The translations under genes were made by a program, and so were the position numbers. The notes beneath the pieces are model-generated. The model searched no databases and was not told the origin of the DNA. It saw only the letters and a list, made by a program, of their open reading frames with translations. A stretch of 13,223 nt of DNA from an uncultured Bacilli bacterium (GTDB lineage: Bacteria; Bacillota_I; Bacilli_A; RF39; UBA660): assembly GCA_947626425.1 (NCBI GenBank), contig CANQRX010000037.1, forward strand, positions 1 to 13,223, in the 5' to 3' direction. Shown piece after piece: positions 1-6,120 of the stretch. Every line of letters begins with the position of its first letter. The stretch's first letter is position 1.

Positions 1-1109
1 TCAAAAGTTAAATAACCACTCATAAACATTAAACTTAAAATACTATTAATATTTTCGGAATCATGAAAATCTAAATAAGTTATTTGCTTATTATAGGTAA
101 AACTTATACTTTCTCCTTCCAATAATTTTTCGACTTCAATTTTATCTTCTTCACTTATTTTACTTAATAAATCTTTAATTAAATCATTACTTGAAGTATT
201 TATCCAATAAGGCTCAATTACTTTTTTACTAGCATAACTTAAAATACTCCATGGATTATAAATACTTACTCCCCCAATATTGTAACCATCATAATTATTT
301 TTAACAACACTCGTTAATTCTAAGCCATAGTATTCTAATAATTCTTTAGTTTCCTTTTCATTAAAACCAAAGGCCTCACTATAAGTTGGAGTCATCATAT
401 CAATAACATCTAAATTATTTAAATCACTAAAAATTGATTCTTTGCTTACTCTTAAAACACCAGTTAATACTCCCATCTTTAAAGATTTATTAGTTTTTAA
501 ACAAGCTGAAAAGACACTGCTAATTAAATTTACTACTTCCTTATAAAAACCATTCAAATAGCCACATTGAATTGGGACATCATATTCATCAATTAAGATT
601 ATTACTTTTTGGTGATGATATCTTTCTAACCATATTGATAATTGATATAACGAATCTTTATATTCACTATATTTTGCTTGACCGCTTTTTATTCTTTTGA
701 ATTTATTTTTTTCATCTTCATCTAAAACATCAAAAACATAATTTTTATCAACATATATTTGTTTTATTATAGCAACAAATTGAGCATACACGCTTTCATA
801 TGTGTTTTGTTTTAAATTTTTAAAAGTTAAACTAATCACAGGGAAACTTCCAAAATCTTTAAAATATGGACTTTTGGATATATATAAACCATTAAATAAA
901 TCTTTGTTATTACAAGATTCATCAATATCAAAAAAATGTTCTAGCATTGATATAAATAATGTTTTACCAAATCTTCTGGGTCTCGTGTATAACACAACAG
1001 TTGATTGGTTAGCTAATAAATCTTCAATAGCTTTAGTTTTATCAACATAATAGCAATCGCCTCTTCTTAAATCCCCAAAATGTTCTTTACCTATTGGATT
1101 TGCTCTCAT
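1..1109 (-). CDS. AAA-ATPase-like / PD-(D/E)XK nuclease family protein, 3' end missing
   Basis: 369 codons are visible from ATG at 1109; the frame is still open at the window edge, so the C-terminus is missing. The N-terminus (NPIGKEHFGDLRRGDCYYVDKT) matches the AAA-ATPase-like family usually paired with a C-terminal DUF1703/PD-(D/E)XK nuclease-like domain. Visible motifs are a Walker A-like RPRRFGKTL at residues 43-51, a Walker B ILIDEYD at 171-177, a sensor-like TGVLRVSKESIFSDLNN at 216-232, and the family's YDGYN...YNPWS segment at 273-287. The expected nuclease domain lies outside the window. The start is supported by AGAGGG five bases upstream and by a promoter just after the corA terminator, so it is a separate unit. 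These genes are often multicopy in gut Bacillota and their biological role is unsettled; mobility or defence links are only suggested. Confidence 0.88.
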   Translation of the reverse strand, partial: MRANPIGKEHFGDLRRGDCYYVDKTKAIEDLLANQSTVVLYTRPRRFGKTLFISMLEHFFDIDESCNNKDLFNGLYISKSPYFKDFGSFPVISLTFKNLKQNTYESVYAQFVAIIKQIYVDKNYVFDVLDEDEKNKFKRIKSGQAKYSEYKDSLYQLSIWLERYHHQKVIILIDEYDVPIQCGYLNGFYKEVVNLISSVFSACLKTNKSLKMGVLTGVLRVSKESIFSDLNNLDVIDMMTPTYSEAFGFNEKETKELLEYYGLELTSVVKNNYDGYNIGGVSIYNPWSILSYASKKVIEPYWINTSSNDLIKDLLSKISEEDKIEVEKLLEGESISFTYNKQITYLDFHDSENINSILSLMFMSGYLTF

Positions 1110-1135
1110 GTTATCCCTCTTTTCTCTTGTTTATA

Positions 1136-1164
1136 ATTTTAGCAAATATTATTTTAAAGCACAA
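1136..1164 (-). promoter_or_regulatory. Sigma-A-type promoter for the AAA-ATPase-like gene
   Basis: On the minus strand, -35 TTGTGC (1159-1164), a 17-base spacer and -10 TAAAAT (1136-1141), the latter preceded by TGC in extended -10 form. Predicted transcription start is near 1129, giving a leader of about 20 bases that carries the AGAGGG ribosome binding site. It lies downstream of the corA terminator. Confidence 0.55.
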
Positions 1165-1170
1165 GACAAG

Positions 1171-1209
1171 GAAAAAAATGATAGTGTTAAAACATATTTT
1201 AACACTATC
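1171..1209 (-). terminator. Intrinsic terminator of the corA-like gene
   Basis: Perfect 13-base inverted repeat GATAGTGTTAAAA / TTTTAACACTATC (1180-1192 and 1197-1209) around a four-base loop. Read on the minus strand it is followed by A and then seven T (1178-1172). It begins about 34 bases after the corA stop. The plus-strand side lacks a clean T run, so it acts on the minus strand. Confidence 0.9.
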
Positions 1210-1242
1210 TTCTTAGCATTAATTAACTTTCTAGCTTTTTTC

Positions 1243-2145
1243 TTACCAAAATTTTTTTCGTTTAAATATTATTAAACATATTATAATAACGATTATAAAA
1301 ATGATCATAATAAATGGATAACTAAATTCCCATGCTAATTCAGGCATATGATGAAAATTCATTCCATACCAACCCGTAATAAGATTTAAGGGCAAAAAGA
1401 TCGTGGTAACAATGGTTAAAATTTTCATGATATTATTTTGTCGAATATTGATTTGAGATTTATATAAATCTTCTAATTGATGAGCATATTCTCGTAAAAG
1501 CAAAGTTTCGTTTTGTAAACGCGTTGATCTTTCCAAAAAGATATGGAAATTAAGACTAACATTACTACTTTTAAAAACTTCTTTTTCTTTTTCGGATAAA
1601 TATTCGCCAATATCGATTAATTGATCATAGTAATGATAAAGTTTTAAAATTTCTTTTTTATATTTAATTATTTGGGAATTTAAATCTTCATCTTCTTCCA
1701 TTGTGATTCTTTCTTCTAATTTTGATAATTTTTCTTCAATTTGTAAAAGATAAAGAGAATCGTCTTTAATAATTCGCTCTAAAAAATCATGGAAAAATTT
1801 GCCGACGTTGTAGTCTTTAATGCGGTTACTTTCCCTAATAGTTTCAATAAGGTTTTGAACAACACCTTTATCATCAATAAAAATAAGATTGCTATTATAA
1901 ATATAAAACCGAATTTTGACATTGGCAGGATATTTATCTTTGATTGGTAAACAAAAACTTCCATAAATATAAGTTTTCATATCTTCTATTTTATTAAAGT
2001 AAATCGCATCAGTATAAATGGGAATGGGAAAAGGATTAGTTTCTTCCCATTCTTTGGCTGTAAAAATACCGATAAGATTATGAGCCTCGGCGGTTAAAAC
2101 CGTTTCTTCTAAAGATAAATTATTTTTTGTAATTTGATATATCAT
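1243..2145 (-). CDS. corA: CorA-type magnesium/divalent metal transporter
   Basis: A 300-residue CorA-family channel, predicted to move Mg2+ (or Co2+/Ni2+) across the cytoplasmic membrane as a homopentamer. Residues 1 to about 235 form the cytoplasmic part, with long charged helices rich in Glu and Lys around 120-235. Two membrane segments close the protein: about 242-262, ending in the signature YGMN at 260-263, and about 276-294, followed by a basic KRKKFW tail. The loop after GMN contains the family-typical MPEL (267-270). Length is normal. It has its own promoter and terminator, so it is probably monocistronic despite sitting behind spo0A. The start at 2145 has GGTGA seven bases upstream. 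Family assignment is firm; the ion is not shown by sequence. Confidence 0.93.
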   Translation of the reverse strand: MIYQITKNNLSLEETVLTAEAHNLIGIFTAKEWEETNPFPIPIYTDAIYFNKIEDMKTYIYGSFCLPIKDKYPANVKIRFYIYNSNLIFIDDKGVVQNLIETIRESNRIKDYNVGKFFHDFLERIIKDDSLYLLQIEEKLSKLEERITMEEDEDLNSQIIKYKKEILKLYHYYDQLIDIGEYLSEKEKEVFKSSNVSLNFHIFLERSTRLQNETLLLREYAHQLEDLYKSQINIRQNNIMKILTIVTTIFLPLNLITGWYGMNFHHMPELAWEFSYPFIMIIFIIVIIICLIIFKRKKFW

Positions 2146-2162
2146 GATTAATCACCATAAAC

Positions 2163-2191
2163 ATTATAACACCTCTTAATAGTTATTTAAA
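2163..2191 (-). promoter_or_regulatory. Promoter for corA
   Basis: Minus strand: perfect -10 TATAAT (2163-2168) with upstream TG (extended -10), a 17-base spacer and a weak -35 TTTAAA (2186-2191). A start near 2156 would leave a very short leader of about 11 bases carrying GGTGA. The same stretch contains AAGAGGTG (2170-2177) five bases before another ATG, giving a competing reading as the ribosome binding site of a 14-codon leader ORF. Confidence 0.55.
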
Positions 2192-2217
2192 AAAAATCCT
2201 GAAAAAAGATTTTCAAG
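2189..2217 (-). terminator. Intrinsic terminator of spo0A, overlapping its stop codon
   Basis: Minus strand: CTTGAAAA (2217-2210), loop TCTT, TTTTCAGG (2205-2198), an eight-pair stem with one G-U pair, then A and eight T (2196-2189). The TGA stop of spo0A (2215-2213) lies inside the first arm. The T tract also overlaps the -35 of the corA promoter. Confidence 0.75.
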
Positions 2218-2983
2218 ATGTAAAAATAGCATTATTTCCTAATCTTAACGCATCACTTACCGTTACTAAAAATTCGGAATTGGTAGGTTTAGAACGGTCA
2301 AAATCAATACTATGGCCAAATAGTTTATTCATTGTTTGATAATCACCACGGTTCCAAGAAATTTCAATCGCATGACGAATCGCTCTTTCAACTCGACTAG
2401 CAGTGGTATCATGTCTTTTAGCTATTTCCGGATATAAGTTTCTTGTAATACCACCAATGAAACTGGTACTGCTGTATAACATTAATATTCCTTCTCGTAA
2501 ATACTGGTAGCCTTTGACTTGAGATGGAACTCCTAAATTATGAAGAAGTTCACTAGTTTTAATTTCTAACTCATTACTTATTTCTTTTGGTTCATTAAGT
2601 CTTGATTGAGTTGTATTTAATATTTCTAGTGTTCGTTTTTCTAAAGATGCAAAACTGATTGGTTTTAGCATGTAATAATCAACATGATATTTTTTAATCA
2701 TTTGCATTGTATATTCTTCTAAAAAGCTTGTTAAAATTATAACTTTTTTCTTAATATTTTGCTTTTGCATTTCTTCTAAGATGGCAACTCCATCCATACC
2801 AGGCATGATAAAGTCTAAATATACAATATCTATTTCCTCATGGCTTTGCAAGTATTCAATTACTTGATCGCCTCTGTTAATAACTTTAGTTATTTCTACA
2901 TTCGCGTTGTCTTTAAAATACTCCAAGACATTATTCGTAAATTCCTTATTATCATCTACTACTAATGCTTTAATTTTTTTCAT
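2213..2983 (-). CDS. spo0A: Spo0A, sporulation master response regulator
   Basis: 256 residues, close to the usual Spo0A length of about 260-270. The receiver domain (about 4-122) has the acidic pair D10-D11, the phosphoacceptor D57 in LDFIMPGMDG, T85 in VIILTS and K107 in MLKP. After a short linker, the Spo0A-specific DNA-binding domain (about 140-250) includes GVPSQVKGYQYLREGI, the recognition-helix region TTASRVERAIRHAIE (193-207) and KPTNSEF (232-238), all diagnostic. When phosphorylated, Spo0A binds 0A boxes (TGNCGAA) to commit cells to sporulation or stationary-phase programmes. The ribosome binding site AAGGAG lies eight bases before the ATG. It follows the isomerase gene and not spoIVB, its usual partner in Bacillus and Clostridium. 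Its presence argues for sporulation ability or ancestry. Confidence 0.97.
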   Translation of the reverse strand: MKKIKALVVDDNKEFTNNVLEYFKDNANVEITKVINRGDQVIEYLQSHEEIDIVYLDFIMPGMDGVAILEEMQKQNIKKKVIILTSFLEEYTMQMIKKYHVDYYMLKPISFASLEKRTLEILNTTQSRLNEPKEISNELEIKTSELLHNLGVPSQVKGYQYLREGILMLYSSTSFIGGITRNLYPEIAKRHDTTASRVERAIRHAIEISWNRGDYQTMNKLFGHSIDFDRSKPTNSEFLVTVSDALRLGNNAIFTS

Positions 2984-3008
2984 TTTCTTTTCTCCTTTTT
3001 AGTACTCT

Positions 3009-3038
3009 AATTTACAACACCCAAGAAAATAATAACAA
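3009..3038 (-). promoter_or_regulatory. Candidate promoter for spo0A
   Basis: Minus strand: -35 TTGTTA (3033-3038), an 18-base spacer and -10 TAAATT (3009-3014). A start near 3002 gives a leader of about 19 bases containing AAGGAG. The match is moderate. Its position just downstream of an 0A-box-like site fits activator-dependent use. I found no clear sigma-H promoter here. Confidence 0.4.
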
Positions 3039-3044
3039 AGAATT

Positions 3045-3051
3045 TGACGAA
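3045..3051 (+). promoter_or_regulatory. 0A-box-like site next to the spo0A promoter
   Basis: TGACGAA matches the Spo0A-box form TGNCGAA. It ends six bases upstream of the candidate -35 of spo0A, a place where bound Spo0A commonly activates. Binding is inferred from the motif and position only. Confidence 0.45.
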
Positions 3052-3080
3052 TTACTAGAAAATACTTTGTAAAGTACTGT

Positions 3081-3806
3081 CTAGTTTTGTCGAGTCGTGT
3101 CGAATTTTAGCATTTTGGCTATTTCAATGACGTTTTCAACGCTTTTGGCCGCATTACCTAAAACGATTCCATCGATATATGAGGCATCTTGAAAACTTAA
3201 AACATCTTTTTTAGTTAAGCCACCTCCATATAGAAAAGAAAACATATAATGAAATTCAAAAAAACATTTTTTTCTTAACATGTAAAATATATATTTAATA
3301 TTTTCTTCTGGTAAACTGGTGTCGGAGCCAATTAACCAATGAGGCTCATAAACAAAGGATATTAAAGGATAGTATTGGGGGTCAATACCTTCTAAAAAGT
3401 ATTTTATTTGCTCAACAACTTTAGGAACAGTGTATTGATAGTTATGTTCCTCTAAGGTTTCGCTTACAAAAAGATAAACGGGTATTTTATATTTTAGGGC
3501 TTGTTGTAATTTAGCTTTAACTTCTTCCTTAGAATTTTGGCATTCAAAGTGATTTAATAAAATACAAGAGATGCCAAGGCTTTTTAACATGGAAGCACTT
3601 ACTTGACCAGTGTGCGCAAAATCATCATATTGGCTAACATCCTGCGCGCCTATTTGGTAGTTTTTCGAATGTAAAACAGGAAGATAGCAAAAAGATGGAC
3701 ACAGAATAAGTCCATCAATTACACCGTTTTTTTCAAGCTGTTTTTTATATTCCAAAATATCAAATAAACTAAAATTCATTTTGAAATTGCAAATTAGTTT
3801 ACGCAT
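3081..3806 (-). CDS. tpiA: Divergent triosephosphate isomerase
   Basis: 241 residues, near the usual 250 for this TIM-barrel enzyme, which interconverts dihydroxyacetone phosphate and glyceraldehyde 3-phosphate. The catalytic positions are kept: N7 and K9 in CNFKMN, H86, and E154 in YEPHWLIG. GAQDVS (53-58) is typical. The signature regions are degraded: GHSERR is NHFECQ (85-90), the loop-6 GTG is GSD, YGGSV is YGGGL (193-197), and the phosphate loop GGASL is GNAAK (217-221). It starts two bases after the pgk stop, with GGAG inside the end of pgk, so it is co-transcribed and probably coupled with pgk. Its last codons contain Spo0A-box-like sequence. Position beside pgk and gap supports the glycolytic role; activity is plausible but not assured. 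Confidence 0.85.
   Translation of the reverse strand: MRKLICNFKMNFSLFDILEYKKQLEKNGVIDGLILCPSFCYLPVLHSKNYQIGAQDVSQYDDFAHTGQVSASMLKSLGISCILLNHFECQNSKEEVKAKLQQALKYKIPVYLFVSETLEEHNYQYTVPKVVEQIKYFLEGIDPQYYPLISFVYEPHWLIGSDTSLPEENIKYIFYMLRKKCFFEFHYMFSFLYGGGLTKKDVLSFQDASYIDGIVLGNAAKSVENVIEIAKMLKFDTTRQN
3088..3104 (+). promoter_or_regulatory. Tandem 0A boxes upstream of spo0A
   Basis: TGTCGAA (3098-3104) is a perfect consensus 0A box. TGTCGAG (3088-3094) differs at one base and is offset by exactly 10 bases, one helical turn, in the same orientation. Both lie in the last codons of the isomerase gene, about 105-120 bases upstream of the spo0A start. They suggest autoregulation by Spo0A; the 10-base phasing makes simple coincidence less likely. 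Confidence 0.55.
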
Positions 3807-3808
3807 TT

Positions 3809-5005
3809 TTAATCAGCTCCTTCACTTATTGATTCAAGGGCTACAAGGTTTTCCGAAGAAATGTAGGTTAAAGTTGCTCCACCACCGGTAGAAATATAGG
3901 TAAAGGCATTACCATAACCTAAATTTTTAACGGAACTAGCAGCATCTCCGCCCCCAACAACAACGACAGCCCCACTTTTTTTTAACATGCTTAATAATTC
4001 TTTAGTTCCATTTGCAAATTTTTCATTTTCGTAAGCTCCAACGGTCCCATTTAAAAAAATTGTTTTACTGTTCATAATGGCTGTGGAATATTTTTGCAAA
4101 GTTTTAGTTCCAATATCTAAAATCATTTCATTATCTTGAATTTTATTGATTAATTTATATTGAACAAAATTATAATCGTAGGTACTACTAACAATGGCAT
4201 CCAAAGGTAACATAAATTTTTCTTTGTATTGAAATAATAACTTTTTAATTTTTTCGATAGTTTCTTCGCTGTCACTGACTAAAGATTCGCCAACCGAAAA
4301 ACCAAGGGCTTTTAGGCAAGTATTAGCAATGCCACCACCACAAAGGATATAATCACATTTTGGTAATAAACTTTCAATTAAAGCCATTTTATCATCTAAT
4401 TTCGCTCCCCCCATAATAACCGTAAAAGGATGAACCGGATGAATGACTAACCGATTTAACATTCCAATTTCTTTTTGCATCAGAAAACCTAAGCAACTTG
4501 GCACATAAAGGGCAATGCCATAAGTTGAAGCATGTTTCCGATGTGATGCACCAAAAGCTTCATTGACAAATACATCACATAAACTTGCCCAAAATTCGGC
4601 TAATTGAGCATCACAATTACTTTCTAATTTATTAGGAACATCCATAAAACGGGTATTTTCTAAAACTAAAATATCTCGAGGTAACATTTCATTAATGCGG
4701 TTTAAAACTTCAATTCCATAGTTTTCTTTTGAAAAATAAACTTCTTCCCGATTTAATTGTTCTTTTAAGTAATTAGCAACTGGTTCGAGCGAATACTTTT
4801 TTTTATCAGCTTGCGACCGAACTTTTCCTAAGTGACTTATTAAAATTATTTTACAATTTTCTTGTAATAAATAATAAAATGTATCAAAAACGGCTTTAAT
4901 TTTGGTGTCATCTAAAATTTTCCCATTAGCGATTGGGACGTTAAAATCCACACGTACTAAAACTTTTTTGTTTTTGACGTTAACATCTTGTAAACATTTT
5001 TTCAT
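3809..5005 (-). CDS. pgk: Phosphoglycerate kinase
   Basis: 398 residues, normal length. It transfers phosphate between 1,3-bisphosphoglycerate and ADP, giving ATP and 3-phosphoglycerate. Visible family motifs include RVDFNVP (18-24), SHLG (57-60), ENTRF (116-120), NEAFGASHRKHAST (148-161), GGAKLDDK (199-206), a GGG segment at 223-225, GGGD (351-354) and STGGGA (372-377). Some motifs are atypical: HLGRP reads HLGKV and the nucleotide-site NGPMGVFE reads NGTVGAYE (319-326), with E326 kept. The enzyme is therefore a divergent but apparently intact PGK. The ribosome binding site is a weak GGGG five bases before the ATG. A promoter precedes it in the 66-base gap after gap, and tpiA follows two bases after its stop. 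Confidence 0.95.
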   Translation of the reverse strand: MKKCLQDVNVKNKKVLVRVDFNVPIANGKILDDTKIKAVFDTFYYLLQENCKIILISHLGKVRSQADKKKYSLEPVANYLKEQLNREEVYFSKENYGIEVLNRINEMLPRDILVLENTRFMDVPNKLESNCDAQLAEFWASLCDVFVNEAFGASHRKHASTYGIALYVPSCLGFLMQKEIGMLNRLVIHPVHPFTVIMGGAKLDDKMALIESLLPKCDYILCGGGIANTCLKALGFSVGESLVSDSEETIEKIKKLLFQYKEKFMLPLDAIVSSTYDYNFVQYKLINKIQDNEMILDIGTKTLQKYSTAIMNSKTIFLNGTVGAYENEKFANGTKELLSMLKKSGAVVVVGGGDAASSVKNLGYGNAFTYISTGGGATLTYISSENLVALESISEGAD

Positions 5006-5029
5006 CTAATCCCCTACAATTCTAAACCA

Positions 5030-5059
5030 ATTATATCTTGCCCTTGTTTAATTTGGCAA
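5030..5059 (-). promoter_or_regulatory. Promoter for pgk-tpiA
   Basis: Minus strand: -35 TTGCCA (5054-5059), an 18-base spacer and a perfect -10 TATAAT (5030-5035), within the gap-pgk intergenic region. A start near 5023 leaves a leader of about 18 bases. It would allow pgk-tpiA to be expressed apart from gap. No terminator is visible after gap on this strand, so read-through is also likely. Confidence 0.6.
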
Positions 5060-5071
5060 CTTTTATTTTTT

Positions 5072-6076
5072 TTAAAGTGTAAACATCTTTTTGGCAGTTC
5101 GAAGCATTTGATTCGTATAACCATATTCATTGTCATACCAAGCAACAACATTTAGTAAAGATGTATTTTCACTTTCAATAATTTTGGTTGATAATCCATC
5201 AACGACCGCACCACATTCGGTGCCAATGACATCACTAGAAACAAGCGGTTCCATTGTAAATTTTAAAGTTTCATTTTCTTTTTGTTTAAAAGTATTGTTA
5301 ATTTCTTCAACTGTTGTTTTCCGACCAATTTCTAATGTTACGTCAATCATTGAACCATCGGTAACAGGAACACGATATGCTCCACCAATTAATTTACCAT
5401 TTAAAGCGGGAATGACTTTGCCAATAGCTTCAGCAGCCCCTGTACTAGTTGGGACAATATTGGCAGCGCAGGCCCGACCTCTTCGCGATTTATAACCTTT
5501 TTTATGGGCAATATCTAAAGTTGCTTGGTCATTGGTATAAGCATGAATAGTACTCATAAAACCTTTTTTAATATCGAAATCTTCTAAAGCTTTTAAAACG
5601 GGGGCAAGACAATTAGTCGTACAACTTGCCGCAGAAACAATGGTTTCCGTACCATCCAAAATATTTTCATTTACTCCATAAACAATCGTTTTCATATCCC
5701 CTTTTCCAGGAGCACTTATTAAAACTTTTTTGGCTCCCGCGAGAATATGACTTTCCGCATCTTCTTTTTTAGTAAATAAGCCAGTACATTCTAAAACTAA
5801 ATCAACTTCTAAATCTTTCCAAGGTAAATTTTTAGGGTCTTTTTCACTAAAAACGGGAATTTTTTTAGTTTGGTTTATAACTAAACAATTACTTTCAAAA
5901 CCAATAATATCTTCATGATACCGACCATGCGTCGTATCATACTTTAGTAAATAAGCTAAATCTTCGGCGGCGACTAAGTCGTTAATGGCCACCACATCAA
6001 AATCTGTTGTCAACAACATCTTTCGTAATGCCAAACGGCCGATTCTTCCAAATCCATTAATTGCTACTTTTATCAT
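5072..6076 (-). CDS. gap: Glyceraldehyde-3-phosphate dehydrogenase
   Basis: 334 residues from the ATG at 6076. Type I NAD-dependent GAPDH, converting glyceraldehyde 3-phosphate, phosphate and NAD+ to 1,3-bisphosphoglycerate. The Rossmann start is KVAINGFGRIGR (3-14) and NDL holds D33, the usual NAD-preferring acidic residue. The catalytic motif SAASCTTNCLAPV has C152, and H178 lies in HAYTND. Also present are RRGRACAANIVPTSTGAAEA and WYDNEYGYTNQM near the C-terminus. An in-frame TTG three codons earlier (6085) could also start translation, but the ATG gives the usual GAPDH N-terminus. It is the best conserved of the three glycolytic enzymes here. It lies 44 bases after the kinase gene with no clear terminator between them, suggesting one transcript. 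Confidence 0.97.
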   Translation of the reverse strand: MIKVAINGFGRIGRLALRKMLLTTDFDVVAINDLVAAEDLAYLLKYDTTHGRYHEDIIGFESNCLVINQTKKIPVFSEKDPKNLPWKDLEVDLVLECTGLFTKKEDAESHILAGAKKVLISAPGKGDMKTIVYGVNENILDGTETIVSAASCTTNCLAPVLKALEDFDIKKGFMSTIHAYTNDQATLDIAHKKGYKSRRGRACAANIVPTSTGAAEAIGKVIPALNGKLIGGAYRVPVTDGSMIDVTLEIGRKTTVEEINNTFKQKENETLKFTMEPLVSSDVIGTECGAVVDGLSTKIIESENTSLLNVVAWYDNEYGYTNQMLRTAKKMFTL

Positions 6077-6085
6077 TTTTATCAA

Positions 6086-6094
6086 TCCTCTCCT
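6086..6094 (-). promoter_or_regulatory. Ribosome binding site deciding the gap start
   Basis: Minus strand AGGAGAGGA. The second AGG is 10 bases before ATG at 6076; the first AGGAG is only four bases before TTG at 6085. The family N-terminus and the codon favour ATG, but the long spacing leaves some doubt. Confidence 0.6.
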
Positions 6095-6120
6095 TTTTAG
6101 TATTGGAATATTTCTCTATT

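Noticed and set aside
802..1050. An 82-codon open frame on the plus strand
   Set aside because: It lies antisense within the well-supported AAA-ATPase-like gene, has no ribosome binding site worth noting and no recognisable domain.
1779..1964. A second minus-strand frame inside corA
   Set aside because: Shadow of the CorA frame, with no own start signal.
3063..3076. Dyad TACTTT-GT-AAAGTA after tpiA as a terminator
   Set aside because: The two-base centre cannot form a normal loop and the T run is short; it may be an operator but this is not supported.
5036..5075. Plus-strand hairpin TTGCC...GGCAA followed by T-rich DNA
   Set aside because: Only five pairs with a 12-base loop, and no plus-strand gene ends here; the same bases are better explained as the pgk promoter.
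5130..5495. A 121-codon open frame on the plus strand
   Set aside because: It is the antisense shadow of gap; the GAPDH frame carries all family motifs.
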